DNA of 64,000 nt from JACMLX01 sp040384325 (GTDB lineage: Bacteria > Gemmatimonadota > Gemmatimonadetes > Gemmatimonadales > Gemmatimonadaceae), in NCBI GenBank assembly GCA_040384325.1, contig JAZKJL010000003.1, positions 434,001 through 498,000 on the forward strand, written 5' to 3'. The position numbers and the translations under genes were made by a program. Positions 18,963-27,394 of the stretch are shown here, piece after piece. Every line of letters begins with the position of its first letter. Position 1 is the first letter of the stretch. Under the pieces are notes generated by a model that saw only the letters and a program-made list of their open reading frames with translations, was not told the origin of the DNA and made no database searches.

Positions 18963-20260
18963 TGCAGCAGTGGAATGACTGGGACCGTTGCCCACCGGGC
19001 GCCGCGCTGCGCGCCGCCGATCCAGAGATCGCGTCGCTGATCGAGGCCGAGATCGTCCGCCAGAACGATGGCATCGAGCTGATCGCGAGCGAGAATTTCG
19101 TCTCGCCGGCGGTGCTCGAGGCGATGGGTTCTCCGCTCACCAACAAGTACGCCGAAGGGCTGCCTGGGAAGCGCTACTACGGTGGCTGCGAGGTGGTGGA
19201 CAAGGTCGAGCAGCTGGCGATCGATCGTGTGAAGCAGCTGTTCAATGCCGAACATGCGAACGTGCAGCCGCACTCCGGTGCCAGCGCGAATGCGGCGGTG
19301 TTCCTCGCGTTCCTGAAGCCGGGCGACACCATCGTCGGCCTCGACCTGTCGCAGGGCGGGCACCTCACGCACGGCTCGCCGGTGAACTTCTCGGGCCTCA
19401 ACTACAACGCGAAGCACTACGGCGTAACTGATGAAGGCATAATCGATTACGTGGCGATGCGCGATGTCGTGCGGAAGGAGCGACCGAAGCTCCTGATCGC
19501 CGGCTACAGCGCCTACTCGCGCGTGCTCGACTACCAGGCCTTCCGCGATGCGGCCGACGAAGTGGGCGCGATCTTCATGGTGGACATGGCGCACTTCGCG
19601 GGGCTCGCCGCCACTGGCGTGTACCCGTCGCCGGTGCCGTTCGCCGACGTGGTGACCACCACCACGCACAAGACGCTGCGTGGTCCGCGCGGTGGCCTGA
19701 TCCTGTGCAAGGCCGAACACGCGAAGGCGATCGACAAGGCGATGTTCCCGGGCACGCAGGGTGGTCCGCTGGAGCATGTGATCGCCGCCAAGGCGGTCGC
19801 GTTCCGCGAGGCGCTGCAGCCGGAGTTCACGACCTACTGCCAGCAGGTGGTCAAGAACGCCCAGGTCCTGGCCAAGGAACTGGTCACGCTCGGCGGCTCG
19901 ATCGTCTCCGGCGGTACCGACAACCACCTGATGCTGATGGACCTCCGCTCGCGTGGCAGCGACGTGCTGACCGGCAAGCTGGCCGAGAATGCGCTGAACG
20001 AGGCGGGCATCACGGTCAACAAGAACACGGTGCCGAAGGAGACGCGATCGCCGTTCGTCACCAGCGGCATCCGCATCGGCACCCCGGCGGTCACCACCCG
20101 CGGCATGAAGGAGGGCGAGATGCAGCGCATCGCCACCCTCATCGACCGCGTCCTGCAGGCTCCGGAAGACAAGGCCAACCTGGACGCGGTGCATGCCGAC
20201 GTGAAGGAGCTGGCGGCCAACTTCCCGCTCTACCCGGCGCCGGTCGGCGCCGGCGTCTGA
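18962..20260 (+). CDS. glyA: Serine hydroxymethyltransferase GlyA
   Basis: This 432-aa PLP enzyme converts serine and THF to glycine and methylene-THF. The N-terminal ELIASENFVSPAVL and KYAEGLPGKRYYGG segments are diagnostic. The PLP lysine is K237 in TTTTHKTLRGPRGG. The ATG at 18962 overlaps the rpiB stop by one base; the upstream extension of the frame lies inside rpiB and is not used. It supplies one-carbon units that the purN/purH enzymes elsewhere in this window consume. Confidence 0.96.
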   Translation: MQQWNDWDRCPPGAALRAADPEIASLIEAEIVRQNDGIELIASENFVSPAVLEAMGSPLTNKYAEGLPGKRYYGGCEVVDKVEQLAIDRVKQLFNAEHANVQPHSGASANAAVFLAFLKPGDTIVGLDLSQGGHLTHGSPVNFSGLNYNAKHYGVTDEGIIDYVAMRDVVRKERPKLLIAGYSAYSRVLDYQAFRDAADEVGAIFMVDMAHFAGLAATGVYPSPVPFADVVTTTTHKTLRGPRGGLILCKAEHAKAIDKAMFPGTQGGPLEHVIAAKAVAFREALQPEFTTYCQQVVKNAQVLAKELVTLGGSIVSGGTDNHLMLMDLRSRGSDVLTGKLAENALNEAGITVNKNTVPKETRSPFVTSGIRIGTPAVTTRGMKEGEMQRIATLIDRVLQAPEDKANLDAVHADVKELAANFPLYPAPVGAGV

Positions 20261-20295
20261 TCGTCGTGCAGCATTTCCCCCCGAGGTAAGGCGAC

Positions 20296-20682
20296 GTGGC
20301 CGAGCTGGCGTTCAAGGACGGCATCATGGAGCAGATTCGCCTGCGCGAACCTCGCTTCCACGAGCACGCATTTCTCTTCGTGCTGGCGGCACTGGAACAG
20401 TGCCAGCAGCGCCTGGGCGAACGTCGGCACATCTCGGGGCGGGAGCTGGCGGAGACCTGTCGCGACCTGGCGATCGAGCGCTACGGCGTCATGTCGCGCC
20501 TGGTGCTCGACCACTGGGGCATCCGTGAGTCGGTCCACTTCGGCGACATCGTCTTCGCCCTGGTGGACCTCGGCATGCTGATCAAGCAGCCGCACGACCA
20601 GCGCGAGGATTTCGCCGGCGCGTTCGACTTCCATCACGCGTTCGATTCCGGCTACCCGTGGCGCAACGTGCCGCAGGCCTGA
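20296..20682 (+). CDS. Minf_1886-type conserved hypothetical protein
   Basis: This 128-aa soluble protein starts at a GTG with an AGG just upstream. The sequence pattern (FKDGIMEQIRLREPRFHEHA, then HISGRELAETCRDLAIERYG and LDHWGI...FGDIVFALVD, ending FDFHHAF) matches what I recall of the small family called Minf_1886. Its function is unknown. It has no signal peptide, membrane helix or cysteine. It follows glyA by 35 bp and is the last gene before the G-rich inverted-repeat element. Confidence 0.72.
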   Translation: MAELAFKDGIMEQIRLREPRFHEHAFLFVLAALEQCQQRLGERRHISGRELAETCRDLAIERYGVMSRLVLDHWGIRESVHFGDIVFALVDLGMLIKQPHDQREDFAGAFDFHHAFDSGYPWRNVPQA

Positions 20683-21041
20683 GGCTTCTTCCGCGTCTCG
20701 CGGGCGCGCGGGTTCTGCGTGGTTTGCGAGATCGTAAAAAGTGTTCACGCGGGGGGCGCGGGGGACGCGGGGGGGTCCGCTCCTGCGAGAATGCTTCGCG
20801 TGCGGCTCGAGCATCTCGCCTTGTTTTTTGGAACTGCGAGCACGCGCGCGCAGTACCCCCAAAATATCGATCTCCGCCGCGCGAGCGGAGTGTGATGCTG
20901 TTCCGGAGCCCCCCGCGTCCCCCGCGCCCCCCGCGTGAACATTGTTAGCGATCTCCCCTGGACACAGATGCCGACGACGGAGATCGGAACGTGCGGCGGG
21001 ACGAGCGCTACGCACCATCACTCGCCAGGAGCTGAGCTGCA
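20683..21041. other. Intergenic stretch of 359 bp
   Basis: This gap contains the inverted-repeat element described separately. Outside that element I see no RNA gene or clear promoter; the last 85 bp before the nnr GTG contain only ordinary GC-rich sequence. Confidence 0.6.
20728..20955. repeat. Large G-rich inverted-repeat element (possible MITE/REP-like)
   Basis: A 33-bp perfect inverted repeat (20742-20774 against 20909-20941) begins TGTTCACGC and then consists of three G-runs separated by CGC and ACGC. After one mismatch the match continues for four more bases (TCCG). Outside it a second 7-bp inverted pair, GAGATCG (20728-20734) and CGATCTC (20949-20955), extends the symmetry. The roughly 130-bp core is not symmetric. 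Both strands are open for 65 codons, starting MFTRGARGTRG and ending PASPAPPA, but this follows from the arms being complementary and is not evidence of coding. It fills the gap between the Minf_1886-type gene and nnr. Confidence 0.75.
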
Positions 21042-22616
21042 GTGACCCGCATCGCCGTGGTGACCGCCGAAAAGGCGCGGGCGCTGGATGAGCGCACGAT
21101 CGCGGCGCTGCCGGATTCGTATGCGCTGATGCTGCGTGCCGCGACGGCGGCGGCGGAGGCGCTGCAGGAACAGGCGTGGCGCAGTGCGGCGGTGTACGTC
21201 GGGAGCGGCAACAACGGGGGCGACGGGTGGCTGATCGCCGGGCTGCTCCGCGCGCGGGGTTGGCACGTCACCGTGTTCGCCAGCGGAGAGCCGCGCACCG
21301 ACGATGCGCGACGAGCGCGTGCGGCGGCGGAGCAGGGCGGACCCTTCGCGCCGCCGTCCGGCGGCGAAGCGATCGTCCTCGATGCGCTGCTCGGCACCGG
21401 CGCGACCGGGGCGCCGCGCGGTGAGGTGGCCACGGCGCTCGCTGCACTGCGAGCCACCCATGGCAGCCATCAACCCCTCATCGCGATCGACCTGCCGACC
21501 GGGCTCGATGCCACCACCGGCGAGGACTTCGGCGCGCTGGCTGCCGAGCGCACGCTGACCTTCGGCAGCGTCAAGCGGGCACACCTGCTGCGACGCGATC
21601 TCGTCGGCGTGCTGCAGGTGCTCGACATCGGCCTCGTCGACGGCGACGACGCGATGCAGATCGTCGATGCGCCGTTCGTCCGCGAGCGGCTGCCCGTGAT
21701 GCGTCCCGACGCCTACAAGCGCACGCGTGGGCGGGTGGCCATCGTCGGCGGTGACGTCGGCATGGCGGGAGCTGCGATTCTCGCCGCGCGCGGCGCGCAT
21801 GCCGCGGGGGCCGGCATGGTGCGCGCCGACGTGGCGCAGGCATCGGCGGTGGCGCTGCAGGTGGCCGTGCCGTTCGCCACCGTGCGCACCTGGTCGACGC
21901 CGCGCGAATGGAGCCACCTCGACACCACCTGGCCCGATGCGATGGTGATCGGGCCCGGCCTCGACGGCGCGGCACCCGCGCTGCGTCGCCAGATCATCGC
22001 GTTGCTGCATGCGTATCGCGGCCCCGTGGTGCTGGATGCCGGCGCACTGACCGCGTTCGAGCCGCAGCACACCGCGGACGCCGAGGACATCGAAGACGGT
22101 GGCGACGGCGCACAGGCACACCTGGAGGCGCTGCGGCACGCGCTGCGCGGACGCCAGGCATTACTGACGCCGCATGTCGGTGAATTCGCCGCGCTTTGGG
22201 GCGCGCGCGACATCGATCGCTTCACGCATCCGCAGCAGCTCGCCGAACGGCTCGGCGCCACGGTGTTGCTCAAGGGCGTGCCGACGGTGATCGTCGCGCC
22301 GGGTATGGCACCGTTGGTGTCGGCGACCGGAAATCCAGCGCTGGGGATGGGAGGCACCGGCGACCTGCTGGCCGGGATCGCAGGAACGTTGCTCGCACAG
22401 GGGATGAGCGCATTGCACGCCGGTGCCATTGCAGCGTGGATTCATGGCACCGCCGCGGAACATGCGGTGGACACACACGGCGCGTGGCGAGGGGTCACGA
22501 TGGACCTCCTCTTGCACGCAGTGAGTAACGTGTGGCCCCGACTCTTCTCTCCCGCGTCACACCAGTCACACCCGTTGCCCACCGTGCTCGTGTTGCCCGC
22601 AGTGCCATGCCGATGA
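21042..22616 (+). CDS. nnr: Bifunctional NAD(P)H-hydrate epimerase / ADP-dependent dehydratase
   Basis: This 524-aa fusion repairs hydrated NADH/NADPH. The NnrE (YjeF_N) domain is residues 1-215, with GSGNNGGDG, GTGATGAPRG and IDLPTGLDATTG. The NnrD (ribokinase-like) domain is about 225-500, with LLTPHVGEFA, the VLLKG lysine and GNPALGMGGTGDLLAG. It starts with GTG (MTRIAVVTAEKARALDE). A Pro/Ser/His-rich tail of about 25 residues overlaps the start of thiL by some 10 bp, so the two are translationally coupled. Confidence 0.94.
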   Translation: MTRIAVVTAEKARALDERTIAALPDSYALMLRAATAAAEALQEQAWRSAAVYVGSGNNGGDGWLIAGLLRARGWHVTVFASGEPRTDDARRARAAAEQGGPFAPPSGGEAIVLDALLGTGATGAPRGEVATALAALRATHGSHQPLIAIDLPTGLDATTGEDFGALAAERTLTFGSVKRAHLLRRDLVGVLQVLDIGLVDGDDAMQIVDAPFVRERLPVMRPDAYKRTRGRVAIVGGDVGMAGAAILAARGAHAAGAGMVRADVAQASAVALQVAVPFATVRTWSTPREWSHLDTTWPDAMVIGPGLDGAAPALRRQIIALLHAYRGPVVLDAGALTAFEPQHTADAEDIEDGGDGAQAHLEALRHALRGRQALLTPHVGEFAALWGARDIDRFTHPQQLAERLGATVLLKGVPTVIVAPGMAPLVSATGNPALGMGGTGDLLAGIAGTLLAQGMSALHAGAIAAWIHGTAAEHAVDTHGAWRGVTMDLLLHAVSNVWPRLFSPASHQSHPLPTVLVLPAVPCR

Positions 22617-23575
22617 CGGAACCTGCCCCGCAGGCTGCCGTGCCACTTGGTCCCGGCCGCGAATTCGCCTCCATCTCTCGCTGGGTGCGGCAGTGGGGGG
22701 CGCGCGCGCACGGCATCGGTGACGACGCCGCGATTCTCGACGTGCCGCCCGGCACGCGCCTTGTCGTCAGCACCGACACCACCACCGAGGACGTGCACTT
22801 CCGTCGCGCATGGCTGGCCCCGATCGAGATCGGCTGGCGCGCCGCGATGGCCGCGCTCTCCGACCTCGCCGCGATGGGTGCCGATCCACTCGGTGTGCTG
22901 ATCGCGCTCGGTGCGCCGGCGAGCTGGGATCGTGATCTCGACGAAGTGCTGCACGGTGTCGGAGATGCGTGTGCTGCCGCGAAGGTGCCCATCATCGGCG
23001 GCGACACCACGCGTTCGCCGGTGCTGACGCTCGGCATCACCGTGCTTGGCAGCGCCACCGTGCCGATGCGTCGCGATGGAGCGCGGCCCGGGGACTGGAT
23101 CTACGTCACCGGCAGCCTCGGCGGGCCGCGTGCGGCGCTCGAGGCGTGGGAGGCTGGCCGGATGCCACGGGCGACGCATCGGGCCCGCTTCGCGCGCCCG
23201 GTGGCCCGGCTGAGCATGGGCGCCTGGTGTGCCGCCAATGGCGCCACTGCGGCCATCGATCTCTCCGATGGCCTCGTGGCCGATGCCGGCCACATCGCAG
23301 CGGCCTCTGCCGTGAGGCTCGTCATCGAACTGGCGACCGTGCCGGTGCTGGGCGGCGTGGTGGCGCGGGACGCACTGGCCAGCGGCGAGGAGTACGAACT
23401 GCTGGTGACGGGCCCGGCCGGCATGGATGTCGCCGCGCGCGCTGCGCGCATCGGTACGCTGACCCCGGTCGGTCGGGTCCTCACCCCCACGCCTGTGGAC
23501 GCGGCGGGCGTGATCGTGCGCGACGGGCCCCACCGCGTTGACCCTCCAGCCGGATACGACCACCTTTCGCCGTAA
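22607..23575 (+). CDS. thiL: Thiamine-monophosphate kinase ThiL
   Basis: This roughly 322-aa kinase phosphorylates thiamine monophosphate to the pyrophosphate cofactor. It has GIGDDAAIL, STDTTTEDVHF (metal-binding Asp residues), AALSDLAAMGA, GGDTTRS and IDLSDGLVADAGH, all ThiL/PurM-superfamily signatures. Starts at 22607 and 22613 are both possible; both overlap the nnr 3' end. The stop (TAA) shares its last base with the plsC ATG. No TPP riboswitch is seen, expected for a kinase gene inside an operon. Confidence 0.94.
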   Translation: MPMTEPAPQAAVPLGPGREFASISRWVRQWGARAHGIGDDAAILDVPPGTRLVVSTDTTTEDVHFRRAWLAPIEIGWRAAMAALSDLAAMGADPLGVLIALGAPASWDRDLDEVLHGVGDACAAAKVPIIGGDTTRSPVLTLGITVLGSATVPMRRDGARPGDWIYVTGSLGGPRAALEAWEAGRMPRATHRARFARPVARLSMGAWCAANGATAAIDLSDGLVADAGHIAAASAVRLVIELATVPVLGGVVARDALASGEEYELLVTGPAGMDVAARAARIGTLTPVGRVLTPTPVDAAGVIVRDGPHRVDPPAGYDHLSP

Positions 23576-24378
23576 TGATGACCCTCATTGCGGCAGTGGT
23601 GGCGGTGCTGGCCACGATCCCCGTGGTCGCGATCGTCGTCACCGCATCGTACCTCGGCGTGCCGATGCGCCACGGGAGCATCTACGAGAAGGTGCAGTTC
23701 TTCTGGGCCCGGTCACTGGTGCTGGGGGGCGGGGTGCGGACGCGAGTCCACGGCATCGAGCACGTCGAGCACCGCGAGGCCTGCGTGTACGTGGCCAACC
23801 ACGTCAGCTGGTACGACGTGTTCTGCCTCGCGAGTGTGCTGCCGCGGTGGAGCTTCGTGGCCAAGCAGGAACTGCGGAAGATCCCGATCTTCGGACGCGG
23901 CGCCGAGGCGGTCGGCACGATCTTCGTGCAGCGGAAGAGCCGGAAATCGGCCGCCGAGATGTACGAGACAGCCGCCCGACGAATCAACGAAGGTGCGTCG
24001 GTGGTGGTGTTCGCCGAGGGGACTCGCGGCCACGACTATCCGTTGCGGCCGTTCAAGAAGGGATCGTTCGTGCTCGCCATGACGGCTGGGGTGCCGATCA
24101 TCCCGGTGCTGATCATGGGCACGCGCGAGGTCATGCCGGCCGGGCAGTGGCTGGTGCATCCGGGGGTGGTGAACATCCACTTCCTCGAGGCCATTCCCAC
24201 CGCCGGCGTGCCGTTCTCCGATCGCGAACGGTTGATCGCGCAGGTGTGGACCAGCATGGCGAACGCGATGCAGTCGCTCTACGGAATCAAGAGCGACCGA
24301 CGCAATGCCCTCGGCTTCGAGGAGCCAGGCGAACTGGCGGCGGACACGCACGAACCCGGCGCGGTGACGCAGCAATAG
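23575..24378 (+). CDS. plsC: 1-acyl-sn-glycerol-3-phosphate acyltransferase (PlsC family)
   Basis: This 267-aa protein acylates lysophosphatidic acid to phosphatidic acid at the inner membrane. A hydrophobic anchor covers residues 1-25. The catalytic NHxxxxD motif is ANHVSWYD, and the glycerol-phosphate motif is FAEGTRG, where Ala replaces the usual Pro. The VPIIPVLI block IV is present. It overlaps thiL by one base. The acyl donor (ACP or CoA) cannot be told from sequence. Confidence 0.9.
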   Translation: MMTLIAAVVAVLATIPVVAIVVTASYLGVPMRHGSIYEKVQFFWARSLVLGGGVRTRVHGIEHVEHREACVYVANHVSWYDVFCLASVLPRWSFVAKQELRKIPIFGRGAEAVGTIFVQRKSRKSAAEMYETAARRINEGASVVVFAEGTRGHDYPLRPFKKGSFVLAMTAGVPIIPVLIMGTREVMPAGQWLVHPGVVNIHFLEAIPTAGVPFSDRERLIAQVWTSMANAMQSLYGIKSDRRNALGFEEPGELAADTHEPGAVTQQ

Positions 24379-24446
24379 CGGCATACGCTGCACGCATCAG
24401 CAGGAGCAGGCAGGGCACGGCAGTTTCGCAGCATCCACGATTTCGC

Positions 24447-24486
24447 ACGTCCATTCACGTCCATTCACGTCCATTCACGTCCATTC
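24447..24486 (+). repeat. Four tandem copies of a 10-bp repeat in the eno leader
   Basis: ACGTCCATTC occurs four times without mismatch (24447-24486), ending 14 bp before the enolase ATG. It could be a simple replication-slippage array or a multiple binding site. No other copy cluster was noticed nearby. Confidence 0.9.
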
Positions 24487-24500
24487 CAGAACTTCGATAC

Positions 24501-25781
24501 ATGTCCACCATCGTCGACATCACCGCCCGCGAAATCCTCGACAGCCGCGGCAATCCCACCATCGAGGCCGACGTCACGCTCGACAGCGGCGTGGTGGGTC
24601 GCGCCGCCGTGCCGTCGGGCGCCTCCACCGGCGAGCGTGAAGCCGTCGAGCTGCGCGATGGCGACAAGTCGCGCTACCTCGGCAAGGGCGTGTTGAACGC
24701 CGTGCAGGCGGTGGAAGAGCAGATCGCGCCGGCGCTGGCCGGCATGTCGGCGCAGGACCAGATGGGCGTGGACAACGCGATGCTGGAGCTGGACGGCACG
24801 CCGAACAAGGCGAAGCTCGGTGCCAACGCCATTCTCGCGGTGTCGCTGGCGACGGCGCGCGCCGCTGCCGAAGACGTCGACATGCCGCTCTGGCGTTATC
24901 TCGGCGGCCCGATGGCGCGCACGATGCCGGTGCCGATGATGAACATCCTCAACGGTGGTGCGCACGCCACCAACACGGTGGACTTCCAGGAGTACATGAT
25001 CGTCCCGATCGGCGCCGAGTCGTTCCGCGACGCGCTGCGCATGGGCGCGGAAGTCTTCCATGCATTGAAGAAGGTGCTGGTGAAGCGCGGCCTGGCCACC
25101 GGTGTCGGTGACGAAGGCGGCTTCGCACCGGACCTGAAGACCGACGAGGATGCGCTGAAGCTGGTGATCGAGGCGATCGAGTCGGCGGGCTTCGCACCGG
25201 GACAGGAGATCGCGATCGCGCTCGATTGTGCGGCCAGCGAATTGTTCTCCAACGGCAAGTACGACTTCAAGAAGAGCAAGGCCGGCACGATGGAGGCGCA
25301 GGGCATGATCGACATGTACGCGCGCTGGATGGAGAACTATCCGATCGTGAGCATCGAGGATGGCCTCGCGGAGAACGACTGGGCCGGCTGGCAGGCGCTG
25401 ACGGCGCAGCTGGGGCAGAAGGTGCAGCTGGTGGGTGATGACCTGTTCTGCACCAACTCCGAGATCCTCGCCAAGGGCATCGAGAACGACGTGGCGAATT
25501 CGATCCTGATCAAGGTCAACCAGATCGGCACGCTGACCGAGACGCTGTTGGCGATGGAATTGGCGAAGAGTGCCGGGTACGCCAGCATCGTGTCGCATCG
25601 CAGCGGCGAGACGGAAGACACCTTCATCGCCGACCTGGCGGTGGGTACGGGTGCTGGTCAGATCAAGACCGGCTCGGCCAGCCGCACCGATCGCGTGGCG
25701 AAGTACAACCAGTTGCTCCGCATCGAGGAAGCGCTGGGCGACGCGGCGGAGTATCCGGGCGGTGGGGTGTACGGGCTGTGA
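24501..25781 (+). CDS. eno: Enolase
   Basis: This 426-aa glycolytic enzyme converts 2-phosphoglycerate to phosphoenolpyruvate. Diagnostic segments are ITAREILDSRGNPT at the N-terminus, SGASTGEREA, GDEGGFAPDL, VQLVGDDLFCTN (metal Asp), ILIKVNQIGTL (catalytic Lys) and SHRSGETEDTFIADLAV. The ATG at 24501 is fixed by the family N-terminus; the frame is open for a further 960 bp upstream across plsC but that part is not coding in this frame. No Shine-Dalgarno is visible and the four-copy repeat lies immediately upstream. The ftsB/divIC-like gene follows 41 bp later, a frequent bacterial pairing. Confidence 0.97.
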   Translation: MSTIVDITAREILDSRGNPTIEADVTLDSGVVGRAAVPSGASTGEREAVELRDGDKSRYLGKGVLNAVQAVEEQIAPALAGMSAQDQMGVDNAMLELDGTPNKAKLGANAILAVSLATARAAAEDVDMPLWRYLGGPMARTMPVPMMNILNGGAHATNTVDFQEYMIVPIGAESFRDALRMGAEVFHALKKVLVKRGLATGVGDEGGFAPDLKTDEDALKLVIEAIESAGFAPGQEIAIALDCAASELFSNGKYDFKKSKAGTMEAQGMIDMYARWMENYPIVSIEDGLAENDWAGWQALTAQLGQKVQLVGDDLFCTNSEILAKGIENDVANSILIKVNQIGTLTETLLAMELAKSAGYASIVSHRSGETEDTFIADLAVGTGAGQIKTGSASRTDRVAKYNQLLRIEEALGDAAEYPGGGVYGL

Positions 25782-25822
25782 GCCACGCGGCAGTGTGCTG
25801 TGCAGCAATGCGGGGGCGTTGA

Positions 25823-26200
25823 ATGGCACGCGCCTCCGCTGCGGTGGCCGGCGACGACCCACCGCGCAAGCGTCGGCCGCTGATCGTCGCCGCGAAGATC
25901 ACGTTCTGGGCGATGGTGGCGTTGTTCGCGGTGGAAGCCGGCGAGTACGGCACCAGTGACCTGCTCCGCGTTCGGCGCCGGATCGGAGAGACGAAGCTGG
26001 CCATCGACTCGCTGAAACGGCTGTCCGACTCGCTCACGCTGCGCAAGCGCGACGTGATGACCAACCCGGCGGTCCAGGAACGGATCGCGCGCGAGGAGTT
26101 CGGGATGGTGAAGGGTGATCGGGAGTTGCTCTACCGCGTGTTGCGACCCGATTCGGGTGCGGTGTCGGCGGACAGTGCGGCCCGGGTGCCGTCGCCGTAG
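25823..26200 (+). CDS. Septum formation initiator family protein (FtsB/DivIC-like)
   Basis: This 125-aa bitopic membrane protein has a basic cytoplasmic tail, one transmembrane helix (about residues 21-40) and a coiled coil (about 50-80, VRRRIGETKLAIDSLKRLSD). The NPAVQERIAREEFGMVKGDRELLYRV block is the hallmark of FtsB/DivIC, which joins FtsL and FtsQ at the division septum. Position next to eno is typical of ftsB. It is followed by an 18-bp perfect hairpin. Confidence 0.88.
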   Translation: MARASAAVAGDDPPRKRRPLIVAAKITFWAMVALFAVEAGEYGTSDLLRVRRRIGETKLAIDSLKRLSDSLTLRKRDVMTNPAVQERIAREEFGMVKGDRELLYRVLRPDSGAVSADSAARVPSP

Positions 26201-26226
26201 CGCCGGCCCAGCACGGCATCCACGAA

Positions 26227-26267
26227 AAGACCGCGCCCCGGGCCGTCCTGGCCCGGGGCGCGGTCTT
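26227..26267 (+). terminator. Terminator hairpin after eno-ftsB
   Basis: An 18-bp perfect stem (26227-26244 with 26250-26267, both ends AAGACCGCG...CGCGGTCTT) encloses a 5-nt GTCCT loop. Four A residues precede it and TTC follows, so it could work in both directions. Confidence 0.85.
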
Positions 26268-26313
26268 CGTTGCGGTGCTTCCGGTGGGGCTGGTGGCGAT
26301 GCCGGAAACGCAA

Positions 26314-26344
26314 AAGGGGCCTCGGCGTATTGCCGAGGCCCCTT
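26314..26344 (-). terminator. Terminator of the first PEP-CTERM gene
   Basis: A 13-bp perfect stem (26314-26326 with 26332-26344) encloses a 5-nt loop. Read on the minus strand it ends in TTTTG, starting 25 bp after the stop of the 26369-26959 gene. It lies back-to-back with the eno-ftsB hairpin between convergent genes. Confidence 0.85.
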
Positions 26345-26368
26345 CAGGCGGGTGGGCAGTCTTGCTGC

Positions 26369-26959
26369 TTACGCGTTGCGACGGCGGCGGGCTGCGGCGG
26401 CACCGAGGCCGATCAGGCCGGTCGCCATCAGGGCGTAGGTCGACGGCTCCGGCACCACGTTCATGCTGCCGACGCGATACAGCGAGGCATGCGACAGACC
26501 GTTCGGAGCGCCGCTGCCAGGATTGACGTTCGTGCCGATGGTGCTGTAGACCACGCTGGAGGTCGAGCCAGCGTTCATGAAGTAGTACATGCTGAACTGC
26601 TCGCCGGCCTTCAGGACGAGCACGAACGGGCCAGAGATGGCGCTGTCGAAGGTCAGCGTGCCGGTCGCGCCGGTCTCATTGCTGGTGAACGGACCAAACG
26701 AGACGGCCTCGTTCGACGAGCCCTGCAGGGTGAACGTGCCGGCGCCGAACGAAGCCAGCGCAGGGGCCAGGTTCTGGTTCAGGTTGTTGCCCGAGTACGA
26801 GCCGAGGCACGACGTGTAGTTGAACGTCGCCGTGGCGGCGAAGGCCGAGCACAGCGGCTCGGTGCGCGTCAGACCGTAGATGTGGTCAGCGTGCGCAACC
26901 GACGGCGTCGTGATCGCGGCGGCGGCGAGAAGGGCGGTGGTGAGCAGCGAACGGCGCAT
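26369..26959 (-). CDS. PEP-CTERM sorting-domain secreted protein A
   Basis: This 196-aa protein starts at the ATG at 26959 (GGAG 8 bp upstream). Residues 1-24 are a signal peptide ending VAHA. The C-terminus has VPEPSTYAL, a hydrophobic helix and a basic tail RRRRNA, the PEP-CTERM signal recognised by exosortase (XrtA), which removes the tail and links the protein to the envelope or matrix. The body contains two Cys (PLCSA and TSCLGS) and the GATGTLTF/GPFVLVLKAG strands shared with its neighbour; no known domain. The exosortase itself is not in the window. A sigma-54 promoter lies about 60 bp upstream. Confidence 0.88.
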   Translation of the reverse strand: MRRSLLTTALLAAAAITTPSVAHADHIYGLTRTEPLCSAFAATATFNYTSCLGSYSGNNLNQNLAPALASFGAGTFTLQGSSNEAVSFGPFTSNETGATGTLTFDSAISGPFVLVLKAGEQFSMYYFMNAGSTSSVVYSTIGTNVNPGSGAPNGLSHASLYRVGSMNVVPEPSTYALMATGLIGLGAAAARRRRNA

Positions 26960-27017
26960 GGACAACTCCAAAGCGGGAGACAGACGTGGCTTGATCGACT
27001 TGACGGCACACAACAAA

Positions 27018-27032
27018 GCAATGACGGTGCCA
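27018..27032 (-). promoter_or_regulatory. Sigma-54 (RpoN) promoter of PEP-CTERM gene A
   Basis: On the minus strand TGGCAC-CGTCA-TTGCT matches the -24/-12 consensus (TGGCAC, N5, TTGCW) at every core base with correct spacing. Predicted transcription starts near 27006, leaving a leader of about 47 nt. Sigma-54 promoters need a bacterial enhancer-binding protein; in other bacteria PEP-CTERM genes are switched on by RpoN with the PrsK/PrsR pair. Confidence 0.8.
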
Positions 27033-27325
27033 GCCGCGGCCATTCTGCCAATACTCGACGTCGAAACGTAAGGCATTGTCCTGCAATGGTTTGCAACATC
27101 ACATAAACGGATGTCCCCACGCAGGCTCAGCAATGTTGTGGCGTGTATGCATCAGTCTGATCCGGAAGCGTGGTGCGGACACGGCAGTTCGGCCAGCCCC
27201 CCGACTGCGGGACACCATCGGTCTTCGTCGTCCGTCACGGACGGTCGGACCTGCGGAACGGACCGTTTCCAGTGCTCCGCTGCGGCGAGCACGGCTGCAT
27301 CCGTTCGGCGCCCCAAAACAGCACA

Positions 27326-27354
27326 AACGCCCCGACCTGGATGGCCGGGGCGTT
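27326..27354 (-). terminator. Terminator of the second PEP-CTERM gene
   Basis: A 9-bp stem (27326-27334 AACGCCCCG with 27346-27354 CGGGGCGTT) encloses an 11-nt loop. On the minus strand it ends GTTTG, and begins 40 bp after the gene stops. Confidence 0.7.
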
Positions 27355-27394
27355 CGAATGTGCGAGTGCGAACTGTCTGCCGAACCGGCGGAAC

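Larger units (their letters stand above)
26960..27394. other. Intergenic control region between the two PEP-CTERM genes
   Basis: This 435-bp stretch holds the sigma-54 promoter of the first gene, possible activator sites (CTCGACGTCGAA at 27054-27065) and the terminator of the second gene. ORFs drawn through it have no recognisable protein character. AT content is locally higher around 27000-27130, as expected for a promoter region. Confidence 0.6.

Noticed and set aside
20741..20942. Two 65-codon open frames on opposite strands starting MFTRGARGTRG
   Set aside because: They start and end in the complementary arms of the inverted repeat, which forces similar ends; no ribosome binding site and no conserved core.
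26960..27133. N-terminal extension of the first PEP-CTERM protein
   Set aside because: The signal peptide begins at the ATG at 26959 with a good ribosome site, and the sigma-54 promoter lies inside the supposed extension.
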